Positions 1 to 8,797 are shown, counted from the stretch's first letter. The stretch: DNA of 15,039 nt from Actinomycetota bacterium (GCA_947463335.1 CANHRF010000010.1:1-15039); one strand, 5' to 3'. The notes: a model not told the origin generated them from the sequence alone. Numbers and translations are program-made.

Positions 1-670
1 CAAGACCGCCGGTAGCAATAACTGTTGGGGCGCCTTCATAACTCTGCGCTAATTCAGCAGTGATGCGATCTACCAATCCATCTACTTGTCCAGCAAAGCC
101 GAAGATGGTTCCGGATTGGAGAGCTTCAACAGTGTTCTTTCCAATAACGTTCTTCGGGCGAATCAACTCAACTTTACGTAATTGCGCCGCGCGTGCAGCT
201 AGGGCATCTACTGATATTTCAATACCTGGTGCAAGTGCTCCGCCTAAGAACTCACCTTTAGGTGAGACCACGTCAAGATTTGTGGAAGTTCCAAAATCCA
301 CAACTATCGCTGGCCCTCCATAAAGTGTGTGCGCCGCCAAGGTATTTACGATGCGATCTGCGCCAATTTCTTTAGGGTTATCAACTAAAAGTGGAACACC
401 TGTCTTGATCCCTGGCTCAACAATCGTCGTAGGGATTTTTGAATAGTAACTTGCAATCATTGTTCGGATCTCGCGCAGAGTCGCCGGCACTGTAGAACAG
501 ATAGAAAGTCCGGTTATCTCATAACCAGAAACCAAGGCGTTGTATTGCAGCCACAACTCATCAGAGGTTGTTCGAGGATCGGTCTTCACTCGCCAAGAGC
601 GAATTAATTCGTCTCCTTCAAAAATTCCTAATACGGTATTTGTATTTCCGACATCGACTGTTAATAACAT
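1..670 (-). CDS. coaX: Type III pantothenate kinase (CoaX), 3' end outside window
   Basis: Catalyses ATP-dependent phosphorylation of pantothenate, the first committed step of coenzyme A synthesis, in the cytoplasm. I translated it from the ATG at 670; 223 residues are present and no stop is reached, so roughly 35-45 C-terminal residues lie beyond the left edge (family length is about 255-270). Visible are the N-terminal phosphate-binding segment VDVGNTNT (residues 5-12, with Asp6), STVP (59-62), DNPKEIGADR (97-106) and VVDFGTSTNLDVV (123-135, with the conserved Asp125), then FLGGALAPG (141-149). These are hallmarks of the ASKHA-fold type III enzyme, not of CoaA. The start lies 2 bases past the nadC stop, with GGAG about 8 bases upstream inside nadC, so it is probably translated from the same message. 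In many actinobacteria lysS follows; that cannot be seen here. Confidence 0.95.
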   Translation of the reverse strand, partial: MLLTVDVGNTNTVLGIFEGDELIRSWRVKTDPRTTSDELWLQYNALVSGYEITGLSICSTVPATLREIRTMIASYYSKIPTTIVEPGIKTGVPLLVDNPKEIGADRIVNTLAAHTLYGGPAIVVDFGTSTNLDVVSPKGEFLGGALAPGIEISVDALAARAAQLRKVELIRPKNVIGKNTVEALQSGTIFGFAGQVDGLVDRITAELAQSYEGAPTVIATGGL

Positions 671-672
671 AA

Positions 673-1497
673 CTACTCCGCTCTCAGATCTAGACCAATA
701 TCAAAAACTGGCGCAGAATGTGTCAGCGCCCCAATTGCAATGTAATCAACCCCAGATTGCGCATATGCCCGCGCATTAGCGATTGAAATTCCGCCTGATG
801 CTTCTAATTTACATAGGCCGTTGACTAGCGCAACCGCCGCTTTGCATTGCTCTGGTGACATGTTGTCCAATAGAACAAGGTCAGGTTTCTGAGTTAATAC
901 CTCTTTTAGTTGTTCCAAAGTATCTACTTCTATCTCAATTTCAGCTTCTGGGTATGCTGCTCGGAGTTGTGCAAAGGCCGGTACAACTCCACCAGCAGCA
1001 GCAATGTGATTATCTTTTATCAGCGCAGCATCGCTTAGGTTCATGCGGTGATTGGTTCCGCCGCCCATACGCACTGCGTACTTCTCAATATTTCGCATAC
1101 CTGGCGTTGTTTTTCGGGTATCGCGAACCTGACATTTGGTACCTGCAACTTCCGCCACCCATTTACTGGTTAACGTTGCAATTCCACTTAAATGTCCAAA
1201 AAAGTTTAGCGCGGTGCGTTCCGCCAACAATATCGCTCTAGTATTTCCGCGCACCGTAAGAAGAACATCTCCCGCCTTAACGCGATCTCCATCTTTTTTA
1301 GCAAGAGTGACATCGTTGAGTCCAACTTCAGCAAGAACTGCGTGCGCCACATTTATTCCCGCGATGACGCCATCCATCCGTGAGATGAAATCTGCAGTTG
1401 CAATCGCATCTGCCGAAATTGTTGCCTGCGAAGTTATATCAACTCCCCCGGCTAAATCCTCGGCCAGCGCCGCTTTAATCAACTCTTGTTCAGTCAC
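673..1497 (-). CDS. nadC: Quinolinate phosphoribosyltransferase, decarboxylating (NadC)
   Basis: Converts quinolinate and PRPP to nicotinate mononucleotide, CO2 and pyrophosphate, the third step of de novo NAD synthesis. At 274 residues it has normal family length. The active-site signature RDTRKTTPGMR is at residues 125-135, and the segment from GGGTNH to KDNH (145-164) contains the substrate-binding Arg, His and Lys positions. EVDTLEQ (190-196), LLDNMSP (209-215) and EASGGI (232-237) follow in the expected order, and DYIAIGALTHSAP lies near the end. The start is GTG; it overlaps the nadB TGA in a 4-base GTGA, which supports both the start and translational coupling. coaX follows after 2 bases. 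The upstream sequence has only a weak purine-rich stretch, so coupling probably drives initiation. Confidence 0.97.
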   Translation of the reverse strand: MTEQELIKAALAEDLAGGVDITSQATISADAIATADFISRMDGVIAGINVAHAVLAEVGLNDVTLAKKDGDRVKAGDVLLTVRGNTRAILLAERTALNFFGHLSGIATLTSKWVAEVAGTKCQVRDTRKTTPGMRNIEKYAVRMGGGTNHRMNLSDAALIKDNHIAAAGGVVPAFAQLRAAYPEAEIEIEVDTLEQLKEVLTQKPDLVLLDNMSPEQCKAAVALVNGLCKLEASGGISIANARAYAQSGVDYIAIGALTHSAPVFDIGLDLRAE

Positions 1498-3107
1498 TTT
1501 GCACCCACTTCTTGATAACTGGTATTCCAGTTGCCTGCGGCATCTAACTCTTGAACAATCCGTTTGCGCCAGTTGCTTTCAGTCTCTGGAAAATCTTCCC
1601 GCCAGTGCGATCCACGTGTTTCTTGACGAATCAGCGCCGCTTTCAGAATTGCTTCGGCCAGTTGAAAGAGATTCGTTGTCTCCCACGCTTCGACACAAGG
1701 GTTTGCGCTCTTGCGATCTTGGATACGAGTTAAATCTGCACTGGTCTGCAGTAACGAATCCGATGAACGTAAAACACCTGCGCCACGACTCATACTCAAT
1801 TGCAACTCTCGTCGCGTTGCGGGATCTAATAAAATTGCTTTTGATTTATCTGCAATCGGCGCTGTGCGCTCAGTTAAGTTTGCCGCAATATCTGCGGCAA
1901 TACGCGCACTAAAAACCAGCCCTTCAAGAAGTGAATTTGAAGCTAAGCGATTTGCACCGTGCACGCCTGAGCATGCAGTTTCACCACAGGCATATAGGCC
2001 GCTAACGCTGGTGCGACCATTTAGATCAACGCGCACGCCACCTGAGGCGTAGTGCGAGGCGGGTGCAACAGGTATCAAATCCTTACTTGGATCAATTCCG
2101 TGAGAAATACAAGATGCGTAAATAGTTGGAAAGCGGCTTTCAAAACCAGCTAGGTGGCGAACATCCAACCAGACGTGGTGTGCACCAGTTTTATTCATAC
2201 GACGCATTGATGCAATCGCAACTACATCGCGGGGAGCAAGTTCAGCTAACTTATGTTCAGTCAACATAAATCTATCGCCGTTATCGTCTAATAAATAAGC
2301 GCCTTCGCCACGTACTGCTTCACTTATCAAAGGTTGTTGGCCTTGCGTGTTATCTCCCAACCATAAAACTGTGGGATGAAATTGAATAAATTCCACGTCA
2401 GCAACTTTTGCTCCTGCGCGTAGCGCTAAGGCAACTCCATCACCAGTAGATACAGATGGGTTGGTGGTTTGCGCAAAGACTTGTCCTAGCCCACCAGTGG
2501 CTAAAACAACTGCCTTGCCTAGCGCGCGACCAACTCCATCGCGACTTCCTGCGCCAATAACGTGAAGCGTTACGCCGCAAACTGCGCCGCTCGAATCCTT
2601 CAACGCATCTAGTACTAGTGCATCTTCAACAACTTCAATCTCTGGATCATCGTGCACCGCGGCTAACAATGCACGCGAAACTTCTGCACCTGTTGCATCT
2701 CCACCGGCGTGCAGAATTCGGTTTCTTAAATGTCCACCTTCGCGAGTAAGCGAAATTTCACCAGAATCTTCTGTATCAAAGATCGCGCCGCGTTCGATTA
2801 ATTTACGAACAGCTGCTGGCCCTTCCGTTACTAATACTCGCACCGCTTCTACATCGCACAGATCAGCGCCTGCCACCAAAGTATCTTTTAAATGTTGATC
2901 TGGAGTATCACCGGGTCCGAGCGCTGCTGCTATTCCACCCTGCGCCCATTTAGTAGAACCTTCATCAACTTTAGATTTTGTAACAATTAATACTGATAAA
3001 CCAAAAGTGCGTGCCTGCAGAGCCGTTGTAAGTCCAGCAATTCCAGAACCGACCACAATTACATCAGCGGTAGCGGTCCATCCCGGTTCAGGTGCAAGTA
3101 ACTTCAT
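1494..3107 (-). CDS. nadB: L-aspartate oxidase (NadB)
   Basis: FAD enzyme oxidising L-aspartate to iminoaspartate, which NadA normally condenses with dihydroxyacetone phosphate to quinolinate. The 537-residue protein has the dinucleotide-binding VVGSGIAG (residues 18-25) near the N-terminus and STKWAQGGIAAA (51-62). REGGH (122-126), HAGGDATG (133-140), FIQFHPT (240-246), EAVRGEGA (263-270) and APRDVVA (291-297, with the catalytic Arg of the family) follow, then HYASGG (352-357) and GANRLASNSLLEG (384-396). The order and length fit NadB better than the succinate dehydrogenase or fumarate reductase flavoproteins, which have a longer C-terminal part. Its ATG overlaps the panC stop as ATGA, and its stop overlaps the nadC start. 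No strong Shine-Dalgarno is visible. nadA, usually adjacent in nadABC operons, is absent from this window. Confidence 0.97.
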   Translation of the reverse strand: MKLLAPEPGWTATADVIVVGSGIAGLTTALQARTFGLSVLIVTKSKVDEGSTKWAQGGIAAALGPGDTPDQHLKDTLVAGADLCDVEAVRVLVTEGPAAVRKLIERGAIFDTEDSGEISLTREGGHLRNRILHAGGDATGAEVSRALLAAVHDDPEIEVVEDALVLDALKDSSGAVCGVTLHVIGAGSRDGVGRALGKAVVLATGGLGQVFAQTTNPSVSTGDGVALALRAGAKVADVEFIQFHPTVLWLGDNTQGQQPLISEAVRGEGAYLLDDNGDRFMLTEHKLAELAPRDVVAIASMRRMNKTGAHHVWLDVRHLAGFESRFPTIYASCISHGIDPSKDLIPVAPASHYASGGVRVDLNGRTSVSGLYACGETACSGVHGANRLASNSLLEGLVFSARIAADIAANLTERTAPIADKSKAILLDPATRRELQLSMSRGAGVLRSSDSLLQTSADLTRIQDRKSANPCVEAWETTNLFQLAEAILKAALIRQETRGSHWREDFPETESNWRKRIVQELDAAGNWNTSYQEVGAK

Positions 3108-3925
3108 CGCGCACCGAGAGTTTCGCTAGACAGGTTCATCTCCATATTGTCGATCAAACGGACCCCATTTAGCCAACCCGCGATAATTGCACGCTGCTTT
3201 GAGGTCGATTGTGTGGCAATTGCAAAGTCAGATTCATCGATCACTTCTGCATAATCTAATTTGAATAGCGGCTCGTGGGCTGCAATATGCAACATCGCCT
3301 CTCTTGCTTGATCTAATGTCTCGCTCTTTTTCGCCGCAATTAGCGCTCGGTAAATTACCGTTGCCGCTTCGCGATCAGCTTTATTTAACCTGACATTTCT
3401 TGAAGATAGCGCCAGCCCATCGCTCTCTCTAATGGTTGGCGCAGCGATAATCTCTAGATCATTAAAGCTTTCTTCAACTAACTTTCTAATCAAATAAAGT
3501 TGCTGAAAATCCTTTTCGCCAAAGATCGCTTTCGCTGGTCTAAGCAAATCAAAGAGACGCGAGACCACAGTCACGACTCCATCAAAATGGCCCACTCGAT
3601 CTGTTCCTTCAAATTTTTCACCGATTGGGCCGGCAAATCTCTTCACAAAATTTTCTGGATAAATCTCACTCTGTTGTGGCATCCAAAGGTGAGTGACACC
3701 GGAATCTCGTGCAATTTCAATATCCTGCTCAGGAGTACGGGGATATAGTTCTAAATCTTTACCGTTTTCAAACTGAAGTGGGTTAACGAAGATACTGGCA
3801 ACCACGAAATCACTTTGTGATCTGGCTTTCGTAAAGAGTGATGCGTGACCTGCGTGAAGAGCGCCCATTGTTGGAACAAAAGTGCAGCCGTCATCAAGTT
3901 CAGCTGCGCTGTTAACGATCTTCAT
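3104..3925 (-). CDS. panC: Pantothenate synthetase (PanC)
   Basis: Condenses pantoate with beta-alanine using ATP, through a pantoyl-adenylate, to give pantothenate. The 273-residue protein has the nucleotidyltransferase motif VPTMGALHAGH (residues 17-27, HxGH-type), VNPLQF (47-52), GHFDGVVTVV (112-121), FGEKDFQQ (135-142) and RESDGLALSSRN (166-177), the last covering the KMSKS-like region of the family. The ATG has GGAG about 7 bases upstream. It follows folK after 54 bases, the largest gap between folE and coaX, and a candidate promoter and palindrome lie there. Product flow to coaX, two genes downstream, is direct: pantothenate is the CoaX substrate. panD, which makes beta-alanine and often follows panC in actinobacteria, is missing, and nadB takes that position. 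Confidence 0.97.
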   Translation of the reverse strand: MKIVNSAAELDDGCTFVPTMGALHAGHASLFTKARSQSDFVVASIFVNPLQFENGKDLELYPRTPEQDIEIARDSGVTHLWMPQQSEIYPENFVKRFAGPIGEKFEGTDRVGHFDGVVTVVSRLFDLLRPAKAIFGEKDFQQLYLIRKLVEESFNDLEIIAAPTIRESDGLALSSRNVRLNKADREAATVIYRALIAAKKSETLDQAREAMLHIAAHEPLFKLDYAEVIDESDFAIATQSTSKQRAIIAGWLNGVRLIDNMEMNLSSETLGAR

Positions 3926-3962
3926 ATCGGGCTCCAGTCCTTTCAGGTACCGGGCGGTGATA

Positions 3963-3978
3963 GCTCTAAGTTTAGAGC
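3963..3978. repeat. 7-bp inverted repeat just after folK, over a possible -10 box
   Basis: GCTCTAA-GT-TTAGAGC forms two perfect 7-base arms around a 2-base centre, starting 1 base past the folK stop. As RNA it could fold as a 6-bp stem with a 4-base loop, but no T-run follows, so it is a poor intrinsic terminator. It covers the proposed -10 element of the panC promoter and could instead be an operator for a dimeric repressor. Neither function is shown. Confidence 0.45.
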
Positions 3979-3997
3979 CTTACGGCAATTGCTCCAA
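3969..3997 (-). promoter_or_regulatory. Candidate promoter for panC-nadB-nadC-coaX
   Basis: On the minus strand TTGGAG (3997-3992) is followed by a 17-base spacer and TAAACT (3974-3969). Against TTGACA and TATAAT these match 3/6 and 4/6, and the spacing is ideal. The -35 falls inside the last codons of folK; a start site about 7 bases past the -10 would leave a leader of about 35-40 bases before panC. It sits in one of only two gaps over 50 bases in the fourteen-gene run. Prediction from sequence only. Confidence 0.35.
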
Positions 3998-4426
3998 AAT
4001 CTCTGAAATCTTCCCGTATGTCAGCAAGATCGCATCTGGTTCTATCGAGCACCAAGGTTCTATTACAAAGCGGCGCTCGTGCGCGCGTGGATGAGGAAGT
4101 TGTAACTCATCTGCTGAACTAAGCAGAGAGCCATATTGGATTAGATCTAAATCTATGGTGCGCGGTCCCCATCTTTCATTTCTCTCTCTGCCAAGCGTCT
4201 TCTCAATTCCTTGCAAGAGCGCCAATAAATCTAACGCTGGCAATTCACTTTCGACGATGCAGACAGCATTTAAGTAATCTGGTTGGGGTATATCGCTGAC
4301 TGGTTTGGTCGAGTAATAATCAGAAACCAATTTAAAATCAGTAGCCTCGCGCAACATCGCCACCGCTAAATCCATCTGTTCTTTCGGGTTGCCGATATTG
4401 GCGCCTAGGGCAATTACCGCCTTCAT
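3980..4426 (-). CDS. folK: 6-hydroxymethyl-7,8-dihydropterin pyrophosphokinase (HPPK, FolK)
   Basis: Transfers pyrophosphate from ATP to 6-hydroxymethyl-dihydropterin, making the pterin substrate of FolP. At 148 residues it is a stand-alone HPPK, not fused to FolB or FolP. It shows LGANIGNP (residues 7-14), PQPDYLNAVC (47-56), LGRERNERWGPR (78-89) and TIDLDLI (90-96), where Asp92 and Asp94 match the Mg-binding pair of the family. LPHPRAHERRFVIEPW (110-125) follows. The ATG overlaps the folB TGA in a 4-base ATGA. The gene completes a folE-folP-folB-folK block whose order matches actinobacterial genomes. In several of those a small membrane protein gene (DUF3180) follows folK; here there is none. 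Confidence 0.97.
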   Translation of the reverse strand: MKAVIALGANIGNPKEQMDLAVAMLREATDFKLVSDYYSTKPVSDIPQPDYLNAVCIVESELPALDLLALLQGIEKTLGRERNERWGPRTIDLDLIQYGSLLSSADELQLPHPRAHERRFVIEPWCSIEPDAILLTYGKISEILEQLP

Positions 4427-4779
4427 CGATTTATGGTTACCGAAATATCTTTTACTTTAGCGTTCACCGGAGCTTGTGGCTTATGAACGGTTACGGCAAC
4501 TGAAGCGATCTGCGGATAAGTGTTTTTGATGCGATCTGCAATTCGGCCTGCTAGCTTCTCAATAAGCGCTACCCGATCACCGGTTACTTCTTCAATAACT
4601 AAATCAGTGATTTCTGCATAGTTAACTGTGTCCGCAACATCATCAGTAACGCTGGCACGAGTTAAATCTAATTCAAGTGAAACATCGACATAAAAATCTT
4701 GCCCCGCAATGTTTTCGGCCTCAAGAACTCCGTGGTAGCCAAATGAATGAATTGCTTTAATCTCGATTAGATCAGCCAT
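4423..4779 (-). CDS. folB: Dihydroneopterin aldolase (FolB)
   Basis: Cleaves 7,8-dihydroneopterin to 6-hydroxymethyl-dihydropterin and glycolaldehyde, feeding FolK. The 118-residue protein has the expected subunit length. Residues equivalent to those used by characterised aldolases fall at the same numbers: Glu22 (after GYHGVLEA), Tyr54 in VNYAEI, Glu74 in LIEKLA and Lys100 in VHKPQAP, so it should be active. The ATG start lies 8 bases inside the end of folP, and its TGA overlaps the folK ATG, so translation of the three genes is probably coupled. No clear ribosome binding site is visible. Confidence 0.96.
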   Translation of the reverse strand: MADLIEIKAIHSFGYHGVLEAENIAGQDFYVDVSLELDLTRASVTDDVADTVNYAEITDLVIEEVTGDRVALIEKLAGRIADRIKNTYPQIASVAVTVHKPQAPVNAKVKDISVTINR

Positions 4780-5533
4780 TAGCTAGCACCAAATTCTTAT
4801 GTGGACTCACGCTATGAACTCTAACCCCCCAGATATTTTTGGCAAGCAGAGATTTGGTCAACTCAATCGTTGCTTGCTCACGCTCGTCAGGGGTTTCACC
4901 ACCAAGAAAACGCTTACGTGATCCCCCGATTAAAACTGGAAAACCTAAATCGGTGATCTCATCTAAACGATTCAAGATCTCCCAATTCTGTGTAGCATCT
5001 TTGGAAAAGCCTAAACCTGGATCGATAATCAAATTATTCTTAGCAATTCCACTGTTAAGCGCGGCATTTATTTGAGTATTTAACTCGGCAATAACTTCTG
5101 CTACCACATCTCGATAAGTCGCTCTGGTATCCATATCTTTGGAATGCCCACGCCAATGCATCAAAATATAAGGACAACCCATTTCCGCCACTGTTTCAAA
5201 CATTAAATCATCTGCTAATCCACCGCTTACATCATTTACGATGCTGGCACCGGCGGTAATGGCTAACTCCGCAGTCTCTGCGCGCATAGTGTCGATACTT
5301 ATCGGAACTCCGGTCTGCGCTAGCTTTTCAATAACTGGAATAACTCGAGCTTGTTCTTCAGCAGCAGAAACTCGCGCCGCACCTGGTCGGGTGGATTCTC
5401 CCCCGACATCAATAATGTCCACGCCTTCAGAGATCATTTCTAGACCACGAGCAACTGCTTTTTCATATGTATCGTGCTTGCCTCCATCAGCAAATGAATC
5501 AGGCGTTACATTTAAAATGCCCATAACCTTCAT
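4772..5533 (-). CDS. folP: Dihydropteroate synthase (FolP)
   Basis: Joins p-aminobenzoate to hydroxymethyl-dihydropterin pyrophosphate; this is the sulfonamide target. From the ATG at 5533 it is 253 residues, a TIM-barrel of normal length. Motifs in order: LNVTPDSF (7-14), DVGGESTRPGA (42-52), SIDTMRAE (79-86), NDVSGG (100-105), LMHWRG (124-129, the actinobacterial form), IDPGLGF (170-176), GGSRKRF (203-209) and VRVH (237-240). A TTG four codons upstream (5545) is in frame and 5 bases past the folE stop. Neither start has a convincing Shine-Dalgarno; I chose ATG on codon preference and because family members begin just before the first beta strand. The 3' end overlaps folB by 8 bases. Confidence 0.96.
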   Translation of the reverse strand: MKVMGILNVTPDSFADGGKHDTYEKAVARGLEMISEGVDIIDVGGESTRPGAARVSAAEEQARVIPVIEKLAQTGVPISIDTMRAETAELAITAGASIVNDVSGGLADDLMFETVAEMGCPYILMHWRGHSKDMDTRATYRDVVAEVIAELNTQINAALNSGIAKNNLIIDPGLGFSKDATQNWEILNRLDEITDLGFPVLIGGSRKRFLGGETPDEREQATIELTKSLLAKNIWGVRVHSVSPHKNLVLANG

Positions 5534-5550
5534 TGCGGTGCCCAAATTAA

Positions 5551-6162
5551 TTAGCTTTTAGTAATTAAGCTGATTGCTTCTGCACGCGTTGCGGGATCAC
5601 GTAAAACACCACGAACTGCGCTAGTCGTTGTCCGCGCCTGAGACTTGCGAACGCCGCGCATTGACATACATAGATGCTCGCAATCGATAATCACAATTAC
5701 ACCCATTGGATCAAGAATTTTCACCATGGCATCGGCGATCTGAGTCGTTAAACGTTCTTGTACTTGCGGACGTCGCGCAAAGAGATCAACCAAGCGCGCA
5801 ACTTTAGATAAGCCGGTTATCTTTCCGCGTGGGATATAGCCAACGTGGGCTACTCCGTGAAAGGGAGTTAGATGATGTTCGCAATGCGAGAAGACTTCGA
5901 TATCGCGAATAATCACCAACTCTTCGTGGCCGATATCAAAAGTTGTTGTTAGAACTTCCTCTGGAGATTTCCAAAGTCCTTCAAAATTTTCCTTAAACGC
6001 TCTAGCCACGCGCGCTGGCGTTTCCTTTAAACCTTCGCGGTCAGGATCTTCACCTAAGGCAAGTAAGAGTTCGCGAACCGCAGCGGCTGCGCGCGCTTCA
6101 TCATATGGATGCTGAGCACGACCGGCATCAGGCCCCATTGAAACTGCGCTTACATCACTCAC
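5551..6162 (-). CDS. folE: GTP cyclohydrolase I (FolE)
   Basis: Opens GTP to 7,8-dihydroneopterin triphosphate and formate, the entry step to folate. The 203-residue protein shows [13 protein letters not shown] (91-103), [23 protein letters not shown] (starting at 117), and [10 protein letters not shown] (161-170). Zinc ligands are Cys94, His97 and Cys165; the 71-residue Cys-Cys spacing equals that of the E. coli enzyme (110 to 181). Both His of the CEHH motif are present, so this is the standard zinc enzyme, not the FolE2 type. The GTG start overlaps the ftsH stop as GTGA. ftsH-folE linkage is conserved in actinobacteria including mycobacteria. Confidence 0.97.
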   Translation of the reverse strand: MSDVSAVSMGPDAGRAQHPYDEARAAAAVRELLLALGEDPDREGLKETPARVARAFKENFEGLWKSPEEVLTTTFDIGHEELVIIRDIEVFSHCEHHLTPFHGVAHVGYIPRGKITGLSKVARLVDLFARRPQVQERLTTQIADAMVKILDPMGVIVIIDCEHLCMSMRGVRKSQARTTTSAVRGVLRDPATRAEAISLITKS

Positions 6163-8222
6163 TCTTTATTCGTTTCCTTATTGGCGCTCTTCTTAACGCG
6201 CGCAGGTTTCTTTTCTACAGTTGGCTGAACAACAAGCCGTTCAGGAACAGCAACCGGTGGTTGTTGTGAAGGAGTGCGTGTAGCTGATCCAGTCCATGCT
6301 GGACGGCGTGGCCAAGAATTTACCTTTGCAAACACTGCAGAAATCTCATCTTTATTGAGAGTCTCTTTCTCAAGCAACTGCAGCACCATGGCATCTAAGA
6401 TTCCGCGGTTTTCAACCAAGATATCAAAGGCTTCTTGATGTGCAGTCTCAATCAAATTGCGGATCTCAACATCGACCTTCGCTGCCACATTCTCTGAGTA
6501 ATCGCGTTGATGGCCATAATCACGCCCCATAAACGGTTCAGATACATCAGAACCTAACTTAATAGCGCCAATGGCTTCAGTCATTCCATATTGCGTGACC
6601 ATTGCGCGAGCTAGCGCAGTTGCTTTCTCAATATCGTTGGAAGCACCTGTTGATGGGTCGTGGAAGATAAGTTCTTCTGCAGCGCGACCACCGAGTGAAT
6701 ATGCCAATTGATCTAATAATTGATTACGAGTTGTCGAATACTTATCTTCATCTGGCAGCACCATTGTGTAACCAAGTGCGCGACCGCGCGGCATGATCGT
6801 CACTTTATGTACTGGGTCTGTATGTGGAAGCGCATGCGCAACCAATGCGTGACCGGCTTCGTGATAAGCGGTAACGCGACGTTCATCATCAGACATGATC
6901 CGAGATTTACGCTGTGGCCCCGCCATAACTCGATCGATCGCTTCATCAATTTGTAAGTTAGAGATAACTTTCTTCTCTTCACGAGCGGCTAATAGCGCTG
7001 CTTCATTTAAAACATTTGCAAGGTCTGCGCCGGTAAATCCTGGGGTGCGTCGCGCGTAATTCAGCAATTCGACTTCGTCAGAGAGCGGTTTTGTTTTCGC
7101 ATGAACTTTAAGAATCTCTTCACGACCCTTTAGATCTGGGCGATCAACTGCAATCTGTCGATCAAATCTGCCCGGGCGCAACAACGCTGGATCTAAAACA
7201 TCTGGACGATTAGTTGCAGCGATCAGAATTACTTGGCCGCCAGTTTCAAAACCATCCATCTCTACCAAGAGTTGATTGAGAGTCTGCTCACGTTCATCGT
7301 GTCCGCCGCCCATACCTGCGCCGCGTTGGCGACCAACGGCATCGATTTCATCAACGAAGACAATTGCTGGGGCATTTGCTTTAGCTTGAGTAAATAAGTC
7401 ACGCACTCGAGCTGCACCAACACCGACAAACATTTCAACGAAATCTGATCCAGAAATTGAATAGAACGGAACTTTTGCTTCACCGGCTACGGCGCGCGCT
7501 AATAAGGTCTTACCCGTTCCTGGAGGGCCATACAACAGAACGCCCTTCGGAATCTTGGCGCCAAGTAGCGCGTACTTTGAAGGATTCGCCAGAAAATCTT
7601 TGATTTCTTCCAGCTCTGCAATCGCTTCATCAGCGCCAGCAACATCTGCAAAGGTATTTTGTGGGACATCGTTATCTTGCAGCTTGGCACGCGATTTACC
7701 GAAGGAAAAGACTTTATTTCCACCTTGGGCGTTGCTCATCAAGAAGAAGAATAAGAATCCAATTAAAAGTATTGGAAGAATTGAAAATAGGAAAGATACA
7801 AAGAGCGATTGCTTAGCAACGTTAACATTCCAGCCCTTTGGCGGTGGATTTCCTGTTAAAGAATCCACAATCGTGGGTTCTTGGCGGGCTACATATGAGG
7901 ATTCAACTTTATTCGAACCTTCAATTAACTCGCCAGGTTTCAAAATTAATTGCAACCTTTGTGACCTATCAATGATGAGAGCAGATTCAACTTTCGATTG
8001 GGCAATCGCATCAAGCGCTTCTGATGTGCCAATCTGGGTATAACGATTTCCAACGCTAGATATCTGTCCGAAAATAGATACGCCCAAGATTGCGATTACG
8101 ATCCAGAAGAGTGGTCCGCGGATGATCCGTCCCGTCCGTGTTGTCGGAACCTTCTTGGCCGGCTTCTTACTATTTGTATTTTTCGTAATTGGGTTCTTCT
8201 TCAAAGGGCTCTTCTTCTCCAT
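6159..8222 (-). CDS. ftsH: ATP-dependent zinc metalloprotease FtsH
   Basis: Membrane-anchored AAA+ protease that extracts and degrades misassembled membrane proteins and some soluble regulators. Order: a basic cytoplasmic tail (residues 1-35, rich in Lys), TM1 (about 36-54), an extracytoplasmic domain (about 55-138), TM2 (about 140-163) and the AAA module. The AAA module has Walker A GPPGTGKT (232-239), pore loop FVGVG (265-269), Walker B VFVDEID (288-294) and Arg-finger region LRPGRFDRQ (348-356). The peptidase has HEAGH (454-458) with Asp530 in ASNDIEKAT as the probable third zinc ligand. After about residue 640 comes a Pro/Lys-rich tail, likely disordered. At 687 residues it is complete. 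The ATG follows hpt by 16 bases with only a weak GAG upstream. The N-terminal tail is longer than in E. coli FtsH. Confidence 0.98.
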   Translation of the reverse strand: MEKKSPLKKNPITKNTNSKKPAKKVPTTRTGRIIRGPLFWIVIAILGVSIFGQISSVGNRYTQIGTSEALDAIAQSKVESALIIDRSQRLQLILKPGELIEGSNKVESSYVARQEPTIVDSLTGNPPPKGWNVNVAKQSLFVSFLFSILPILLIGFLFFFLMSNAQGGNKVFSFGKSRAKLQDNDVPQNTFADVAGADEAIAELEEIKDFLANPSKYALLGAKIPKGVLLYGPPGTGKTLLARAVAGEAKVPFYSISGSDFVEMFVGVGAARVRDLFTQAKANAPAIVFVDEIDAVGRQRGAGMGGGHDEREQTLNQLLVEMDGFETGGQVILIAATNRPDVLDPALLRPGRFDRQIAVDRPDLKGREEILKVHAKTKPLSDEVELLNYARRTPGFTGADLANVLNEAALLAAREEKKVISNLQIDEAIDRVMAGPQRKSRIMSDDERRVTAYHEAGHALVAHALPHTDPVHKVTIMPRGRALGYTMVLPDEDKYSTTRNQLLDQLAYSLGGRAAEELIFHDPSTGASNDIEKATALARAMVTQYGMTEAIGAIKLGSDVSEPFMGRDYGHQRDYSENVAAKVDVEIRNLIETAHQEAFDILVENRGILDAMVLQLLEKETLNKDEISAVFAKVNSWPRRPAWTGSATRTPSQQPPVAVPERLVVQPTVEKKPARVKKSANKETNKE

Positions 8223-8238
8223 TTTATGATCTCAATAC

Positions 8239-8790
8239 CTATGAATACATGTGCTTTGCTAGCACACCGATAAATGAGAGATTGCGATACTTTTCATCAA
8301 AATCTAATCCGTAACCAACTACAAAGTCAGTTGGGATATCAAAGCCCACATACTTGCAAGAGACTTCAACTTTGGCAGCTTCTGGCTTACGTAAAATCGC
8401 GAGAATTTCCACTGATGCAGCACCACGTGAAAGCAAGTTTGCGCGTAACCAAGAGAGCGTCAAACCGGAATCCACAATATCTTCCACGATCAAAATATTT
8501 CGGCCGGTGATATCACGATCTAAATCTTTAAGAATTCGTACAACGCCGCTTGACTTGGTTCCGGAACCGTAAGAAGAAACCGCCATCCAATCCATTTCGA
8601 TATGGCGTTGCATCGCGCGCGTTAAATCTGCCATTGCCATGATCGCGCCTTTGAGAACGCCGACCAGAAGTAAGTCACGATCTTTGTAATCAGCATCAAC
8701 GCGCGCTGCAAGTTCTGCAACTTTAGATTGCAATTCTTCTTGAGTAACAATTACGCGTTCAACATCGGTGCCGACAGCAGCTAGATCCAC
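8239..8790 (-). CDS. hpt: Hypoxanthine phosphoribosyltransferase (Hpt)
   Basis: Purine salvage enzyme converting hypoxanthine (and probably guanine) plus PRPP to IMP or GMP. The 183-residue type I PRTase shows the PPi loop GVLKGA (44-49), the flexible-loop segment SSYGSGTKSSG (72-82), the PRPP motif ILIVEDIVDSGLTL (99-112) and base-binding FVVGYGLDFDEKYRNL (156-171), where YGLDFDEKYRNL is the usual end of this family. The GTG start is well supported by AGGAG 7 bases upstream, the strongest ribosome binding site in the window. It lies between tilS and ftsH, a conserved actinobacterial arrangement. Confidence 0.97.
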   Translation of the reverse strand: MDLAAVGTDVERVIVTQEELQSKVAELAARVDADYKDRDLLLVGVLKGAIMAMADLTRAMQRHIEMDWMAVSSYGSGTKSSGVVRILKDLDRDITGRNILIVEDIVDSGLTLSWLRANLLSRGAASVEILAILRKPEAAKVEVSCKYVGFDIPTDFVVGYGLDFDEKYRNLSFIGVLAKHMYS

Positions 8791-8797
8791 TTAAGGA

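Noticed and set aside
1136..1912. A 258-codon open frame on the plus strand across nadC and nadB
   Set aside because: It lies entirely opposite two well-supported genes, has no start context and shows no recognisable protein motif. The same applies to other plus-strand frames at 7555-8043, 10131-10577 and 11638-12069.
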